Below, in pieces: positions 21,757 through 33,629 of a stretch of DNA of 64,000 bases (within the stretch, counting starts at the first letter, position 1; the number at the start of each line of letters is the position of its first letter). Origin of the DNA: Tenodera sinensis (taxonomy: Eukaryota; Arthropoda; Insecta; Mantodea; Mantidae); NCBI GenBank assembly GCA_030765045.1, contig CM060967.1:20031284-20095283 (forward strand), given 5' to 3'. Under the pieces are notes generated by a model. That model was not told the origin of the DNA and did not search any database. It saw only the letters and a program-made list of their open reading frames with translations. A program made the translations under genes and the position numbers.

Positions 21757-22641
21757 CAGGGTTGCCAAAATTTAAAAGTAAAATTATCGTACCAGCCACT
21801 CAAAATAATAGATTTGGATTCAAAATTATCGTACACCAGAAAGCAAACACTGCAACTATAAAAATATCAATATAATACTTATGAAAATATAAGAGTAATG
21901 ATGTTTATTATATTCACTTACAAGATTGATGACCTCAACAAATATTATACAACTTTAGCACTTATGTTTCTCGCACTATTCATCTGAAAGTTCAGCTTCC
22001 TCAACCGTTGCAGCATTGTAAAAATTTGTTGTTGAGATAAACCTTAACATCTTCTCGGTGACTTGCAGAGTTTATGATCTACCACGTTCTTTCATAAGTT
22101 GAGACGACAAAATGAGTTCATTTACCGTATCTAGTGTCAATCTGTTTCTAACTTTGGTTTTTTATTAAACCCAGTTTAGAAAAAAACTCTTTCACAAGAA
22201 GTGCTTCTGTAGGGCAAGGAAACCACTGATAATGCAAAGGCCGCCAGTTGTTTGAAATCAGTATTTTCACCAAGGTGACATGTGTTTAACAGCACTCCAG
22301 AAACTGTCAGGTTCCGGAGTGTTCTTTATTTCACATGGAATAGCACGTACTCCGAGATTTCTACATTGATCGTCAATTTTCTGAACAGTGTCTTCATTGA
22401 GATTATCAGACCTGGGCACACTGGCAATAAGAGGATAAGGGGTAGCAAGCTTAGTAGCCTTGGCAATGGTTGCTATGGGGTGGAGACAGACAATGAGGAC
22501 AAAAGTGCTGTCGTTATTTGGAATTAGTTTCATTTCGTTGGTGTGAGAAACCAGTGAAAATGATATTTCACCGATATCGAACTATCATACATTCAAATTA
22601 TCGTACACCCCCATAATTATCGTACGAAGTTGGTAACCCTG
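21757..22641 (-). mobile_element. hAT superfamily element, non-autonomous, inside R1
   Basis: This 885-bp unit starts CAGGGTTGCCAA and ends TTGGTAACCCTG, an 11/12 terminal inverted repeat. It is flanked on both sides by GGTGGAAT (21749-21756 and 22642-22649). An 8-bp duplication and CAGGG-type ends are the hallmarks of hAT elements. The duplicated octamer belongs to the R1 copy it interrupts, and removing the unit restores a continuous R1 order. Four copies of ATTATCGTAC lie just inside the ends, two at 21783-21835 and two at 22598-22626, all in the same orientation. The interior keeps only the C-terminal part of a transposase (22065-22533, minus), so the element cannot have moved on its own in this form. 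Confidence 0.93.
22065..22533 (-). pseudogene. hAT transposase C-terminal (dimerisation) remnant
   Basis: hAT transposases cut and paste DNA and dimerise through a conserved C-terminal region. The minus strand encodes KIDDQCRNLGVRAIPCEIKN, then after a frameshift FALSVVSLPYRSTSCERVF, and in a third frame KVRNRLTLDTVNELILSSQ. The 'SxxCERVFS...NRL....N.LI' progression is the recognised hAT C-terminal signature. A stop follows CERVFF, and the frame changes twice in about 250 bp. The N-terminal BED finger and the rest of the catalytic core are absent. The 88-codon open piece (22267-22533) is what remains intact. Confidence 0.88.
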
Positions 22642-22690
22642 GGTGGAATACGATACTTCCTTCTATTTACCAGTAGAGAAAGTAAAACTG
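22642..22690 (-). mobile_element. R1 5' terminus, right of the hAT insertion
   Basis: Continues the R1 order with GGTGGAATACGATACTTCC and ends at AGTAGAGAAAGT (22672-22683) followed by AAAAC. Confidence 0.85.
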
Positions 22691-22691
<1 letters not shown>

Positions 22692-22730
<39 letters not shown>

Positions 22731-22818
22731 CAGGGAGCCTCAAAACATATATTTCCGGTGAAATCTCGATATCGAATTACTTCCTTTACTTTACTATATG
22801 TAGTAGAGAAAGTAAAAA
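22692..22818 (-). mobile_element. second R1 5' terminus with expanded poly-T
   Basis: A 34-nt T run (22692-22725) stands where R1 normally has a short T tract. It is followed by the CAGGGAGCCTC block, ATTTCCGGTGAAATCTCGAT and a second AGTAGAGAAAGT (22802-22813). Two R1 5' ends therefore lie head to tail within 180 bp. Confidence 0.8.
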
Positions 22819-22907
22819 GGCCTTAAATCTCGATATGTAAAATTCTAAATCTTTATGTTGATGTTCAGCATTGATACAGCTTCAAAACTCTTTCGACCAC
22901 TTCTTAA

Positions 22908-23144
<237 letters not shown>

Positions 23145-24530
23145 TATTTATATAACCATTACAAACCGCTAACAGAGCGCACTATTCGAGTGGTCCCTTG
23201 TAAACCCAGCTTAGACTGGTAGTAACATCCCCTGCCTAATTACTCATGCCATCAAGTTTTCATCTGGCTGTAGTGATCAGCCAGGCAAGCCGCACCCCTG
23301 TATATCGAGCGTATTGTGGTTGTGTTTTGGAAAAGTTGATGGCAAGCGACCAACGTGGTCTGGGCGAGACATCCATCCGCCTTGTGTAAAAACTGCCACA
23401 TAGTTGGCAGCAGTGGCAGTCGCCACACTGCGTGGTCTGCTAACCAGATCGTTACTTTTATTGGACCGCCTCGTCTGTCTCGGCAAATTGTTTATTGTTT
23501 ATGACAAGAAAATATATTCTTGTGGGTTTCGCCGAGTGTTCATTTCGGCAGTAAGAAATCCAGTCGTCCTACTTACAACTAGAAACTATTGATGGTTTCT
23601 CACCAAAGATAAACCTGGTTGTATAGTGATACAGTATCGCCGGTATATTTATCGACAGCGATACGAAGCGATAACTTTATGTACCGAGTGTTCACAAAGT
23701 TCTACCATTCGGGGAAATGCAAGGTTTGTAGGTGATCTTAAAACTCATCTGCTAGATATATATGAGCAAAAATCATCAGTCACAAGTCGCTTCCTGCCCA
23801 GATGATTCCTCTTCTCTGGTTCCTGTTTGTTTTCATTATTCATTTTTTATAAATAAAGGACAAATCTTCCAAATCATTACATAATCACACTTTTACAATG
23901 GGAAATGCCAACATTTCTTTAAAAAAAGCTTACGTAAGATAGATGAGAAACCACGGTCGGTGAGAAATTACTTTGTGATTGACACTTGAGTAGTGTGTGT
24001 CAACTGGACAGGGTCTAGTTAGATCGCTGTCCAATGAGACGCTGACAAAACAGCAAGAACAGAAGATACAAATATATGATACAGGACAACTTGAACATCA
24101 TGGCCGATACTTCTCGCTTTAGACTAGAAAGCTATTTTCAGTTATAATAGTCCTGTAGATGACTCGAGTTTCTGGCGTGAAAACTCAGTGGGAGATCGTG
24201 TGTTAAAAAAACATTCTTTATTTTCGTTAAATACCATAAGTAACGCCACAATGGAAAGAATATTTTCGACGAAGAAGATATTCTTCGGGTACTCCCAGTT
24301 ATAATGCGAGTAAAAGTTGTACAAAAACATTTTAAATGCGGCAGTAAGCATTTTACTTAAACAGAAACAGATAACGAGTGAAAACTAAATGGCCATTTTT
24401 GTTTCTTTGGAAGTGTTTCAGGCGCTAGGATTTTGAATAAACTGCCTATTTTTAATACAGACATTGGGCGACTTCAGCTTAAATTTTACGACTTTTTAAT
24501 GAATCAGGCGAAATTTTATTAAATACTTCT
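23145..24530. other. unclassified DNA with a shared repeat patch
   Basis: No gene supported. CGGTGAGAAATTACTTTGTG near 23955-23975 repeats the sequence found at the left of the candidate MITE at 17901. Short frames at 23277-23592 and 24142-24351 carry no domain. Confidence 0.35.
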
Positions 24531-26349
24531 GGCAACACTGGACTCTACCAGTGAGAAACAGGAAAGAGTGGAAAATCACAATTTTAAGTATAGAACAAAA
24601 GACTAAAAAGCTTTTAAAAACTAAAAGTGTAGTGTAGCAAAGAAAATAGTGGAAAATGGAAGGCTATTTTAGGCTTAGTATGGAGTAAAAACACAATAAC
24701 TAAAGTGAAAAGACTCGAAATTTGAGCTAGGTACACAGGGAATAGCTCACCCCGTATGTTAAACTGAGCTAGCCCTACCCGGGGTAGGAGGCCCTTGCCT
24801 ACAAAGGATTTAGTGGCTTTTCTAACCGCCAAAGGCATGACGTCATTGGCATTGCAACAGCTACGGATTCAGTGGAAATTTACGCGCGTTTTCACATGCA
24901 GGTACTGATCTGATTCTTTGTTTGCAAGCATTTCATTTAGCGAAGTGTTACGCACACTGATTCTGTAAGGGTTTAATCATTCTAAGTGTTCTATTATTTT
25001 CAGAGCTTTACTCTTTTATATCTCGCGGACACTGGTCTTGCTGCTACAGAGGGACAGCGGGTAAAATGACAACACGTAAATAAAAGATCTGCAATAACAT
25101 ATTTTTCTTCACAGCGTAACCACCCTTGGAATCCAACTTGATGTAAACACATGACGTCATAGCCTGCAATACGCGGGAAACCAAAGTACCCATAGCATAC
25201 TGAGCTTTAAATAGGCGTGATTATTTGTGGCTTTTCAAGAAGTATCTTAATCATAGTTCGAAAGAGTTTTGTTCATATGAAATAGTAAATAATATTAATA
25301 GCAAAACTATACAAGGTTATAGTTAAGTAATTTGTGTGGCGTTGTTCATCCCTTTTCTGCACAAAGAATAGCATCTTGGTCAAGTAGGAAGCCGAAGAAC
25401 AAAATGGCGGGATGGGTAAAACCATGTCTCCCCTCGATTAACGCCACTGGGTTAAACCCTACTTTTATAGCCTTGCCCCATTGATATTTACTCTTCCGTA
25501 TTGCGTTGCCTTCCCCTTTCCCATGATTGGTTGATATATACCTACCTTCGAATGTCAAACAAGCGGTGTGCAATGCAGGGACAAATGATAAGCACAATAT
25601 AAATATCCAGATATATGCATATGCTTTCGGATCCTTCTATTTAATTCATACGGTTATTGTTATTAAGTCTGAGAATTGTCTTCAAATATAGATACTAAGA
25701 TAAATGATGATATCAAGAGAACTATTTTGCATCGCAGAACAACCTATTTCGCTCCTCATAACTGATACGAACAAGAGCCTAACGCGGAGGGATACAAAAT
25801 GTTAATTCCGTGTGTAATATATTTTTAAACAGTCTCAGAAATACCTTCCTATGTGCTGTGATTTAATAAAATGAAATACTTTTTTGTAGCTAAACCTAAT
25901 TAACAGCTGTTCATATTTAAATGAACAGTAGTATCTGGCATTTCTGTTACATTTCTGAACTATGATTCAAAACATATTCTGTGATAATGTACTTTGCATA
26001 TTTCTCCTTCGCATTGTTCTGTTGTTGTTTTTATCTATTGACTGAAATGATCAAATACAACGTATCCTTAATGTACGGTTAAGGAACGAATAATTTAGCG
26101 GCTCGTGCATATCGTAAGTTAAAGAATTCCTCACTTCGGATTGATCTAGTCAACAGTTCATCTCTCAATACAACTATTGTCATAGCTGCCATTAAAATAC
26201 ATAGTTATCTATCCTATATCTAAATTATGTATGATCTCAATTTCTCAATTATTATCCAGTTATCTTTTCAGTATTTATAAATCTTCTCTCTTCCTCTTTT
26301 TTCTCCTTGTCATTCACATTATAGTCATTATGTTATTTGAGTATGTTTA
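24531..26349. other. unclassified DNA
   Basis: GGCAACACTG near 24531-24542 resembles one end of a hAT element but no matching left end was found. TGACGTCA palindromes lie at 24838-24845 and 25152-25159. No coding or repeat call can be made. Confidence 0.3.
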
Positions 26350-26690
26350 CTCGCTTTTTGCTTTATCTACTATGTACCTGTAGTAATTAGACGAAATACA
26401 GCATTTCACCTAAAGATTCGATACCAAGATTTCACTGGAAATACACGTTTTAAGGCTCCTGAATAAAAAAGCATTTTACACAAATGCCAGTTAAATAACA
26501 AAATTGGCATTTAAAGCTCAGAATTTTCCAAGGATTTCCACGAAGATTTCCAAGCTCTCTCCAAACAAAATTATATTTATGATGGAAAAGTTATTATTGT
26601 TTAATTTCTCAAAAGTGGCTATAACGTTTTTGATTAAAATTCAATATGCTTAAGATATTTACAGTAATAACACTGACGTATATGCTGATC
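26350..26690 (+). mobile_element. R1 element, 5' half, diverged
   Basis: Forward R1 blocks: GATTCGATACCAAGATTTCA, AAAAAAGCATTTTACA, the GAAGATTTCC block, GGCTATAACGTTTTTGATTA and AGATATTTACAGTAATAA. Confidence 0.7.
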
Positions 26691-28194
26691 GTGTGCAAGG
26701 AGATCAAGGAAGAAGAATATGCAGTTTATTTCTGAACTTCTGCATTGAATGCATCTCAATAGCAGTGTATTATGAAATGGACTTCAACAACAATTATTAT
26801 GATTCCTGAACATAACACTAAAGGTCGTGTCCTTGCTGGTTCTGTCCCAGGAGTGATACCTGTTGTTTGTTTACGTCGTCCAGCCATTGCCATTGGACTT
26901 TTTTCTAAATTTGTTTTCATTCTGGCTTTTGTCATGATTACTTCCGTATGTTTATTTATTACGATTTTTTAAGATTTTTATTTTGTATTGATGTTTATCT
27001 GTGGCTTTTGCCATGGCTCACAACTGCACAGCTGCGAACATATGACTAACGAAACCGCCATTCTGGTTGATAACTGCAGTGTCCATTGTTTCCTTAGCTT
27101 TCCGAAAGGTAGTGCTGAAAAATCGCGAGTTTAATTAGCTCCATGCCCGTAAGAACGAGCAGGCATTTTCAATTGTGCCAGAATTATCCAAATCATTTGT
27201 GTTTTGAGATTACCCTACAAAGTTTCTGTCTTTATAAAATTAGTATCGATTATGGATGTAATGTTTGTACGTTTACTATACTGGACGTCTTACATGTTCT
27301 AAATGTCATGTTGATCACAGAAGCTGGCAAATATGTTAATCCAATGCTGTTTCTGGTTTAACTTGGTGTTGTACAGGTCACACTGAATGTGCTGGTTCAA
27401 TAAAAACTGCAGGCTAGATGGAATAGTTGAGCTGGGTTGCAGAGCAGCCCGTAATACAATACTGCTTTTGCTCATATCACATCATAACTGGCAGACAAGC
27501 AGACAGCCTTGCCAGCACATGATGGCTGAAATATGAAAAACAAAAGCCATTGATGCTTATTGTTTTGAAGAGCCCGCAAGGCTTGCCTCTTTCTTCGGTC
27601 CTGCTGTAGAGATAGTGCGGCTTAGAAAAGGAGCGATAACGGGATTCTTTCCTCTTCTTACTTGCTTGCTTAGTACCGAGGAATTATCATCATTTGATTT
27701 ATTTCATCGCGCACGTGTTCTGGAATCAGAGGGCGGATGTGTATGAAATTTCATACTCGGCTTTTGTTGAGAATTGGCCATCTTCAAGATGCTGCCCGCA
27801 AAGCTGCAACAGCAAGCACTGGGGAAACTGATAAAACAATAAGACGCCACGAAACGGCGTGCTTGAATCAATCCTATAGGATATTTGGTTTAACTTGTCT
27901 CATGCCTACAGTTTCTTCACCAGCTCTGGGTCCCTGGCAGGAATGTAGCCAGCCACTACATCGGTAAACAATTCCAGGTAAACAGAGAGGTCGGAAGCAG
28001 TAGTTCTGCTTCTAATCGCGTTTACGATAATGTTGCCAACCTTGGAATGTGCATTCACGCTAGACTAAAGTAAAGAACTCGCTCAAAATAGCACAATTTA
28101 AATGTTAGAGTCAATCCATGCAGTATATTTAGTTTATAAAACGTAAACGATGATTTCAACTACTCCGTCTTTTTCCCACTGATCAGTTTTTGCC
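26691..28194. other. unclassified DNA
   Basis: No repeat match. Frames at 26772-26972, 27143-27361 and 27737-27967 show no domain. Nothing else was recognised. Confidence 0.35.
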
Positions 28195-28405
28195 CTTTCT
28201 ATATTTTTAAAAGCTACGCTATTGACACAAAAACACACACACGCACACATGCGCGCGCGGGTCTCTTTCTAACTGCTCTTAAAGCATGTATTTCCGGTGA
28301 AATCTCGATATCAAATTTTTGGATGGAATGCAATACTTCCTCTACTTGACATACGTAGCAGAAAAGCAATAAATGATAGTGGATAAAGAAAGTCATGTGA
28401 AGTAA
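28195..28405 (-). mobile_element. R1 5' end joined to an inverted R1 3' end
   Basis: Reverse-reading R1 5' blocks (CA/CG tract at 28229-28260, ATTTCCGGTGAAATCTCGAT, GGATGGAATGCAATACTTCC) are followed directly by forward-reading GATAAAGAAAGTCATGTGAA, an R1 3' terminus. The middle is missing. Confidence 0.7.
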
Positions 28406-29035
28406 GACACATTTTTCCAATGTATCACTTAGCAAGATGTTTGTTCCCTGTCCCAGTTTCCTGTCGCCTCCCTGGCCAGTTTCAGCGACACTCTTTCTTC
28501 GCCTGCTGTAGACTTAAGGCAGCTTCATTGCCGATTTATGTTTCTCCAATTCACTTGCTTCGGGATAAGAAAGCTGGTCGTGTTTGTAGGATTAATGTGC
28601 TATATTATTGTTTAAGAGACAATATATTCTGAGAAAATAACACACAAAATGCTCTCTTAAATTGCGGTATAAATCAGTCTGTCAATTACTTCCGAGAGGA
28701 AGAAATTTCACATGCCTTTAACAACCAACAAGAAATGTAGAACCGAACAAGGGAGCTATCATTCCTACTAACTAGACACAGGAAATTTATTTTCTAATAT
28801 TTATACATTAAGACTTTTTATAATATGCACCTAAATATGCTCATCTAAAAAGTATAAGTTAATGTTGAAATAAAATAAAAGTTTACGGCAATTTTATGTA
28901 ATTTCTCTGTGAATAAAATTATTGTGGAAACCATATCAACTCATCAAATTTTAATATTGAAGACAAACGGATGGCTCAGGTGATAACGTCTGTCCCACAT
29001 TCGGGAGGTGGAAGTTTCGTGGGTTTACTATTCAA
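28406..29035. other. unclassified DNA, possible tRNA-like patch
   Basis: ATGGCTCAGGTGATAACGTC near 28970 resembles box A and GGTGGAAGTTTCGTGGGTTT nearby resembles a decayed T arm. This could be a SINE relic abutting repeat R2. Confidence 0.3.
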
Positions 29036-29447
29036 AGTAAATGTTGGAACGCACGCCCATTGCGATTAACACAAAGAGTGCATCGGCGTGCGCTATTCTG
29101 CCGTACTGTAGCAAACACACCAGCCATTTCTCTGGTTTAAAAGTTTGTCGGTCTAATTTTGAATACTAAAGCTGTGATTAATGTAAACAGTGATATGTTA
29201 GTGTTTTGTTTATGTGTTCTGTGTTCGTTTCTTGGATTAAGATTGTGTGCCTTACTAAGATAAATGCAACACTAATTTGCATTGTTGATTTTGCCGTAAA
29301 ATTTAAACTGGATGGGAGGCAGTAATCTGACATTAACTCGCCTAGCGCTTAAACGAAGCACCGCAGCAAAAAGCTTTCCTTGACAAAAAGTGTTTAAAAT
29401 AATGTTATCTATCAGCTCGCAAAGTTTGTCGGTTTAACTTTGGGACA
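29036..29447 (+). repeat. dispersed repeat R2, copy 2
   Basis: The second copy of the unit at 8371-8778, colinear throughout. It includes GAACGCACGCCCATTGCGAT, the AAGATAAATGCAACACTAAT block and the two internal GTTTGTCGGTnTAA repeats. Flanks outside the shared limits differ completely, so this is a discrete mobile or copied unit rather than a large segmental duplication. Confidence 0.85.
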
Positions 29448-29959
29448 TCAGGATTTACCACATAGGAGATTGTAAGTCGCCATTGGATTATGAATTTAAC
29501 GGTGCCTTGTGGTTTATTGTAAAAATGTGTATCAATTGCGGGATTTAATTTCGTGCCCTCTTGTTGCCATGGTAGCTCATATGGCTAGAGCAGCAGCCGT
29601 GAATTTTTCAGATCTACTTTGCTTTGTAGCTTTGGGGGATTTTGTGAATAAACACACTTGGTCATATTCTGAATAACTATGAACTTAAAATCGTAAACCA
29701 TGAGAAATATTTTTAGCGATTTATTAATACTGTGACCCACTAATCCCACAAATCCTGCGCAGGCCTACACTTTTTTATCACAGCCTGACAGGTTGACCTG
29801 TCTAATTATTGATTTGATCTATTTTACAGTAGTATCGAACTTTGATGAAGGAAATGTGAGCATGTGAACCTTCACAGTCCAAGAGGTGTATGTTGTACAT
29901 ATGTATATATTTGTGCACTAAAGATATACACGCCGCACAGGGCCAGTTGCAAGCTGGTT

Positions 29960-30105
29960 TGGTTTGGGCCCCCTAGCGACCGTCTGCCTGGCCAGCCGAG
30001 AGGTTACGCTCCGCCCAACATGGCGCTGGTTCAAGAATGTGTTGTCCCTACAGGGAAGAAGGGCAGCGAGCCCCAAAAAGAAATAATAATAATAATAATA
30101 ACAAT
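29960..30105 (+). mobile_element. probable tRNA-derived SINE with (AAT)n tail
   Basis: CCAGCCGAGAGGTTACGC resembles box A and GGTTCAAGAAT about 35 nt later resembles box B. The unit ends AAAAAGAAATAATAATAATA, a typical short-unit SINE tail. The 108-codon frame across it is incidental. Confidence 0.45.
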
Positions 30106-30245
30106 CAAATATCTCTCGAGGGGTGGACGTTTCCTTGGTGATTTGGCAGTCTTATGTTGCACAATATCCAACGCAAATAATACCTATTAATAAACCATAC
30201 CTACTTGTGCAAAATTAAATACAAACAATGTACGAAATAAGAATA

Positions 30246-30545
30246 AAAATCTGATGTGTTGCACTCACATGACTTTCTCCACTCTTGTACTAACCATTCT
30301 TACAAACTCTTATTCCTATATCTTCTTCATGTTAGTTGAGATAAACATTTGCAGAAATTATCTTATTGCTCGTTTTCTTGCACATGCAAGGGAATATGGG
30401 AACACAGTAGGCTTTGAGCGATAGTCAAATCTTTTAAAGCTTTGAGATTCCGTTCTCTTTGCACGGTTAACATATGAAAAATGAATAGTGATGTTCCATT
30501 TGACAGAAGTATAAGTTCTCCAAAACATAACATTGCATAACATTT
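30246..30545 (-). mobile_element. R1 element, 3' third
   Basis: Starts at the reversed 3' terminus (AAATCTGATGTGTTGCACTC), then ACTTTCTCCACTCTTGTACT, and runs to AACATAACATTG. The 5' two-thirds is absent. Confidence 0.85.
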
Positions 30546-31447
30546 TATAACCTGTGCCTATGTTAATGTTGCAATAAATAAAGTTGACGACTGTGTCCTG
30601 ACTTGAGCAACTAGGTGTCACACAATTCCTTTCTCACCGTTTCTGGTGTAAACTTGTATCTTCGCCTTTTTCTTCCTCTCTGATCATCCTCACTTTTCCA
30701 TCTCTATCGGCCCCTCTTTTTCCCTTTGTCCCTTTTCAATCTCTCCCATCTCCATAAGCTCTCCATCTATCTTTTCTCTCTGTGCAATCAATGTATACCA
30801 GTATACTGGTTTTAGAAATCAGTGATAAAGCAGCCTTTTCAGTGGTATTACCTAAACAAATTCCTGGGCTTGCAGGTCGTGGTCCATTGGGCTCCTTTTT
30901 TTCCAGTTTTCTCTACTCCTGCGGTAGACACCTTCAGTGGCAGTATCTGGCGGAAGTGTTTTGACGGAAGTTCCGACGGGGCTGCACCAACAGAGGCCTG
31001 GATGGTTTTTCAGTGATGCCATAAGTTTGTAATATAAGTAGATCTTAAAGCCACACAAATATGTTTATGACAAACTTCTTTTGAATGAGGTATCGTGGTA
31101 AACTTTTACGGATAAGACAATATTAATAAAATTGTTCTAACTGAATAAATATCCCTGCTATCGACATTTTTTAGAACTATTATACATATAAACATTTTTA
31201 CTGTAGCGATTTTCAGAACCTTAACCTTAGTTATATTTGTTTTTCTCCGCTTTGGGCAAAGTAATTAAAACTAAATAGCATATTTTCTACATAGAACCTA
31301 AGTAAAAAGTTTTATAACAATCAATTCAGCCATTCTTGCGTGAAAAGATAACATGCACGCACTTGCATAAACTTTAAAAGTATGTTATTTATGGTACCTC
31401 ATTCTACACGCTAATATAAATTAATAACCCAAGGCCGCTGCGACCCC
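30546..31447. other. unclassified DNA with pyrimidine-rich tract
   Basis: 30655-30782 is strongly C/T-rich on the plus strand. Nothing else was recognised. Small frames at 30782-31058 have no domain. Confidence 0.35.
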
Positions 31448-31690
31448 CCCCCCCTCTACTTATGACAGGCGTCATGAGCGGGGTGCAGTACTGGATAGTG
31501 GTACGTGATCAGAGTCCCTGTCCGTCTCGGCCGGTTATACGGTCTTCGCAACTACTTTTCAATCAAGTAGCTACTCAATTGACCCCTCAGGAACCTAAGG
31601 CTGAGTGCACCCCGAGCAAAGTCTCCCAGCGGGAGAAAATCCCCACGCCCGTACCAGAAATCGAACCCAGGTCTCTCGCTTGCTAACTAG
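31448..31690 (-). mobile_element. SINE family S2, copy 1
   Basis: Shares its body with 47163-47488: GGGGTGCAGTACTGGATAGT, CGGTTATACGGTCTTCGCAA, ATCAAGTAGCTACTCAATTG, AAGGCTGAGTGCACCCC and a CCCAGCGGGAGAAAATCCCC block. ATCGAACCC near 31660 is box B in reverse. The tRNA head at the right end is more decayed than in copy 2. Confidence 0.75.
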
Positions 31691-32554
31691 CAGCTAAAGA
31701 GACAACCTGCTAATATAAATTATTCATCCCAAATCGAAAATTAGCAGAAATATTTTGATTACCTAGAGTTTATCTCTGAGATAGATATGGGTGATAATGT
31801 GGCAGTATTTCACAATGTGTTTTCACGTAGTTTACGTACTCGTCACGAGATGTCAGTCCGATTACTTCCTTACGGGTCTTTTACCAATTATTACAAGATG
31901 TATCAAACTACCCCTGCAGTCAAATTAACCTCCTGATTGCTGTCAAATTTGTCTCCCAACTGCCTCGCTGGATCGTTAAAAACAATATACAATCGATCGT
32001 TAAAGTTCTGCCTTCCATTACGAAAGAGCATTAGCCTCGTGTGAAAGAAATTCTTCAAAATAGTAAGAAAAGTAAATAAAATAGCTTGAATACTGTTCAT
32101 AAAGTTGAAAAACGTCCTTTATTTCGTTTCCCTTCGTACAAATACACAAGATTCCTAGAGGTTCGTTGAACCTGTTGTATAATACCCGGAATATGAGATT
32201 CGTGAGCATGTCTTTTTTCACTTCCAGGTACAGGTATAACAATAATGAAAGGTCTATGCGCGGGCGGGCGGCGGCAGTGACCTTGGGTAATATCAAAACA
32301 CGCTGAACATTGCTTGAGAAAAACATGCAGGAAAACTCAGCCCGTTACTACAGCAGCAGTACTGCGCAAGGAAACAAGTGAACATAGGTACGCGCATCAA
32401 CACATTCCTTCTTAGTACTAAACCGTGAACTAGTGGCCTGTCACGGCGCTAAACAAAATACTGAAGGAATGTCGGACGGACACTGCCTTACCAAATATTC
32501 ACATAACATTAACATACATATGAGTGTGCACACTTAAACGGCGACTTCTTGACA
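31691..32554. other. unclassified DNA
   Basis: Two overlapping minus frames (31903-32326) have no recognisable domain. 32255-32275 is a short GC-rich patch. Confidence 0.35.
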
Positions 32555-32558
32555 TTAA

Positions 32559-33625
32559 GGCAATGTATCTATGAAAATTAAAAAAAAAATCCCGTTTTCT
32601 TCTGATTGCTTTGAAATTTTTCCACACAGACACAACATAAAATGTATACTATATACAAAAGTTCAAGCTCTATGCCATACCGTGTTTAAATTATTAATAT
32701 ATTTATTATTAATAAATCACTTTTTGATATGGTAATATGAAATGACCCTTTGACCCTATAGTTGATTTTATCTCTCCTAAATTTTTAATTTGAGTTCAGT
32801 ATATACACATAAAGAAATTATCATATCGCCATTGCTTGCATTTAATTAGTTTAAGAGGGAAAAATGTTTTGTATACAATTTATTGATACATATTTATCAA
32901 TTTTTTCAGTATGAGTTATGAATTTTTTTTTTTTTTCCTAAAGTTGAACATAATTCGTCATAATTCATATGTGGGACCCTCTGCTGCTTTCTTCTTGGCC
33001 CCAGTAACAGTTTTTGAGAATTTTAAATTTCCTTGGTGTTTCTTAATATGAAAACTTTCCTCTCGCCTTCGCATTGTTCACAAAATTTAGAAATTTTTTG
33101 TTCTGAACTAATCTTTACACTATGCACTTTCACTAATTTGTACACACAATTCATAAAATATCTGCTTGTTACGGCTTTACTTTAGATAATCGAACAACTT
33201 AAAACCTATTAACTACCTAAACAATGCCTAATGTATAATTGGAACACTGAAATAACGTGGCGAGGTCACAGAATTACAGAACACTGACGGCATTTCTCTG
33301 TTTGGAAGCAAAACATGTGTTAGATTCGCGGCATTTCAGCTCGATATATCGAATTCATTTCAGCACAACCTTTCTGAAGCAAAATTCCCTGCAGAAGACT
33401 AAAATGAAAACCAATGAAAACGAAAAAAGCATTTCAAAGCTGTAGAGACGAAGGTTAGCGAGGAACACTCACCTGCACTAGGATATTTAAATGCCCTTCT
33501 GGAGCTTTAAAAATGGCTGATATTGAGAAAACTAAACTGTGTCGTTAAAGCACAAAGTATGGGCATAATAAAAACTGCAGTAAGTAAAAATAAAAATTTT
33601 TGGCAATTTTCATAGATACATTGCC
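32559..33625. mobile_element. TTAA-flanked DNA transposon with perfect 21-bp TIRs
   Basis: The first 21 bp (32559-32579, starting GGCAATGTATCTATG) are the exact reverse complement of the last 21 bp (33605-33625). Each is immediately flanked outside by TTAA (32555-32558 and 33626-33629), giving a 25-bp perfect inverted repeat including the flanks. A TTAA target site is characteristic of piggyBac-type transposons, although piggyBac ends more often start with C runs. The 1067-bp interior is AT-rich and has no long open frame. On the minus strand one short stretch reads KFCEQCEGERKVF, which could be a trace of a C-terminal Cys-rich finger, but this is weak. I read it as a non-autonomous derivative. 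Identical ends suggest fairly recent movement. Confidence 0.82.
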
Positions 33626-33629
33626 TTAA

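Noticed and set aside
24531..24542. GGCAACACTG resembling a hAT terminus
   Set aside because: No matching opposite end or 8-bp duplication was found.
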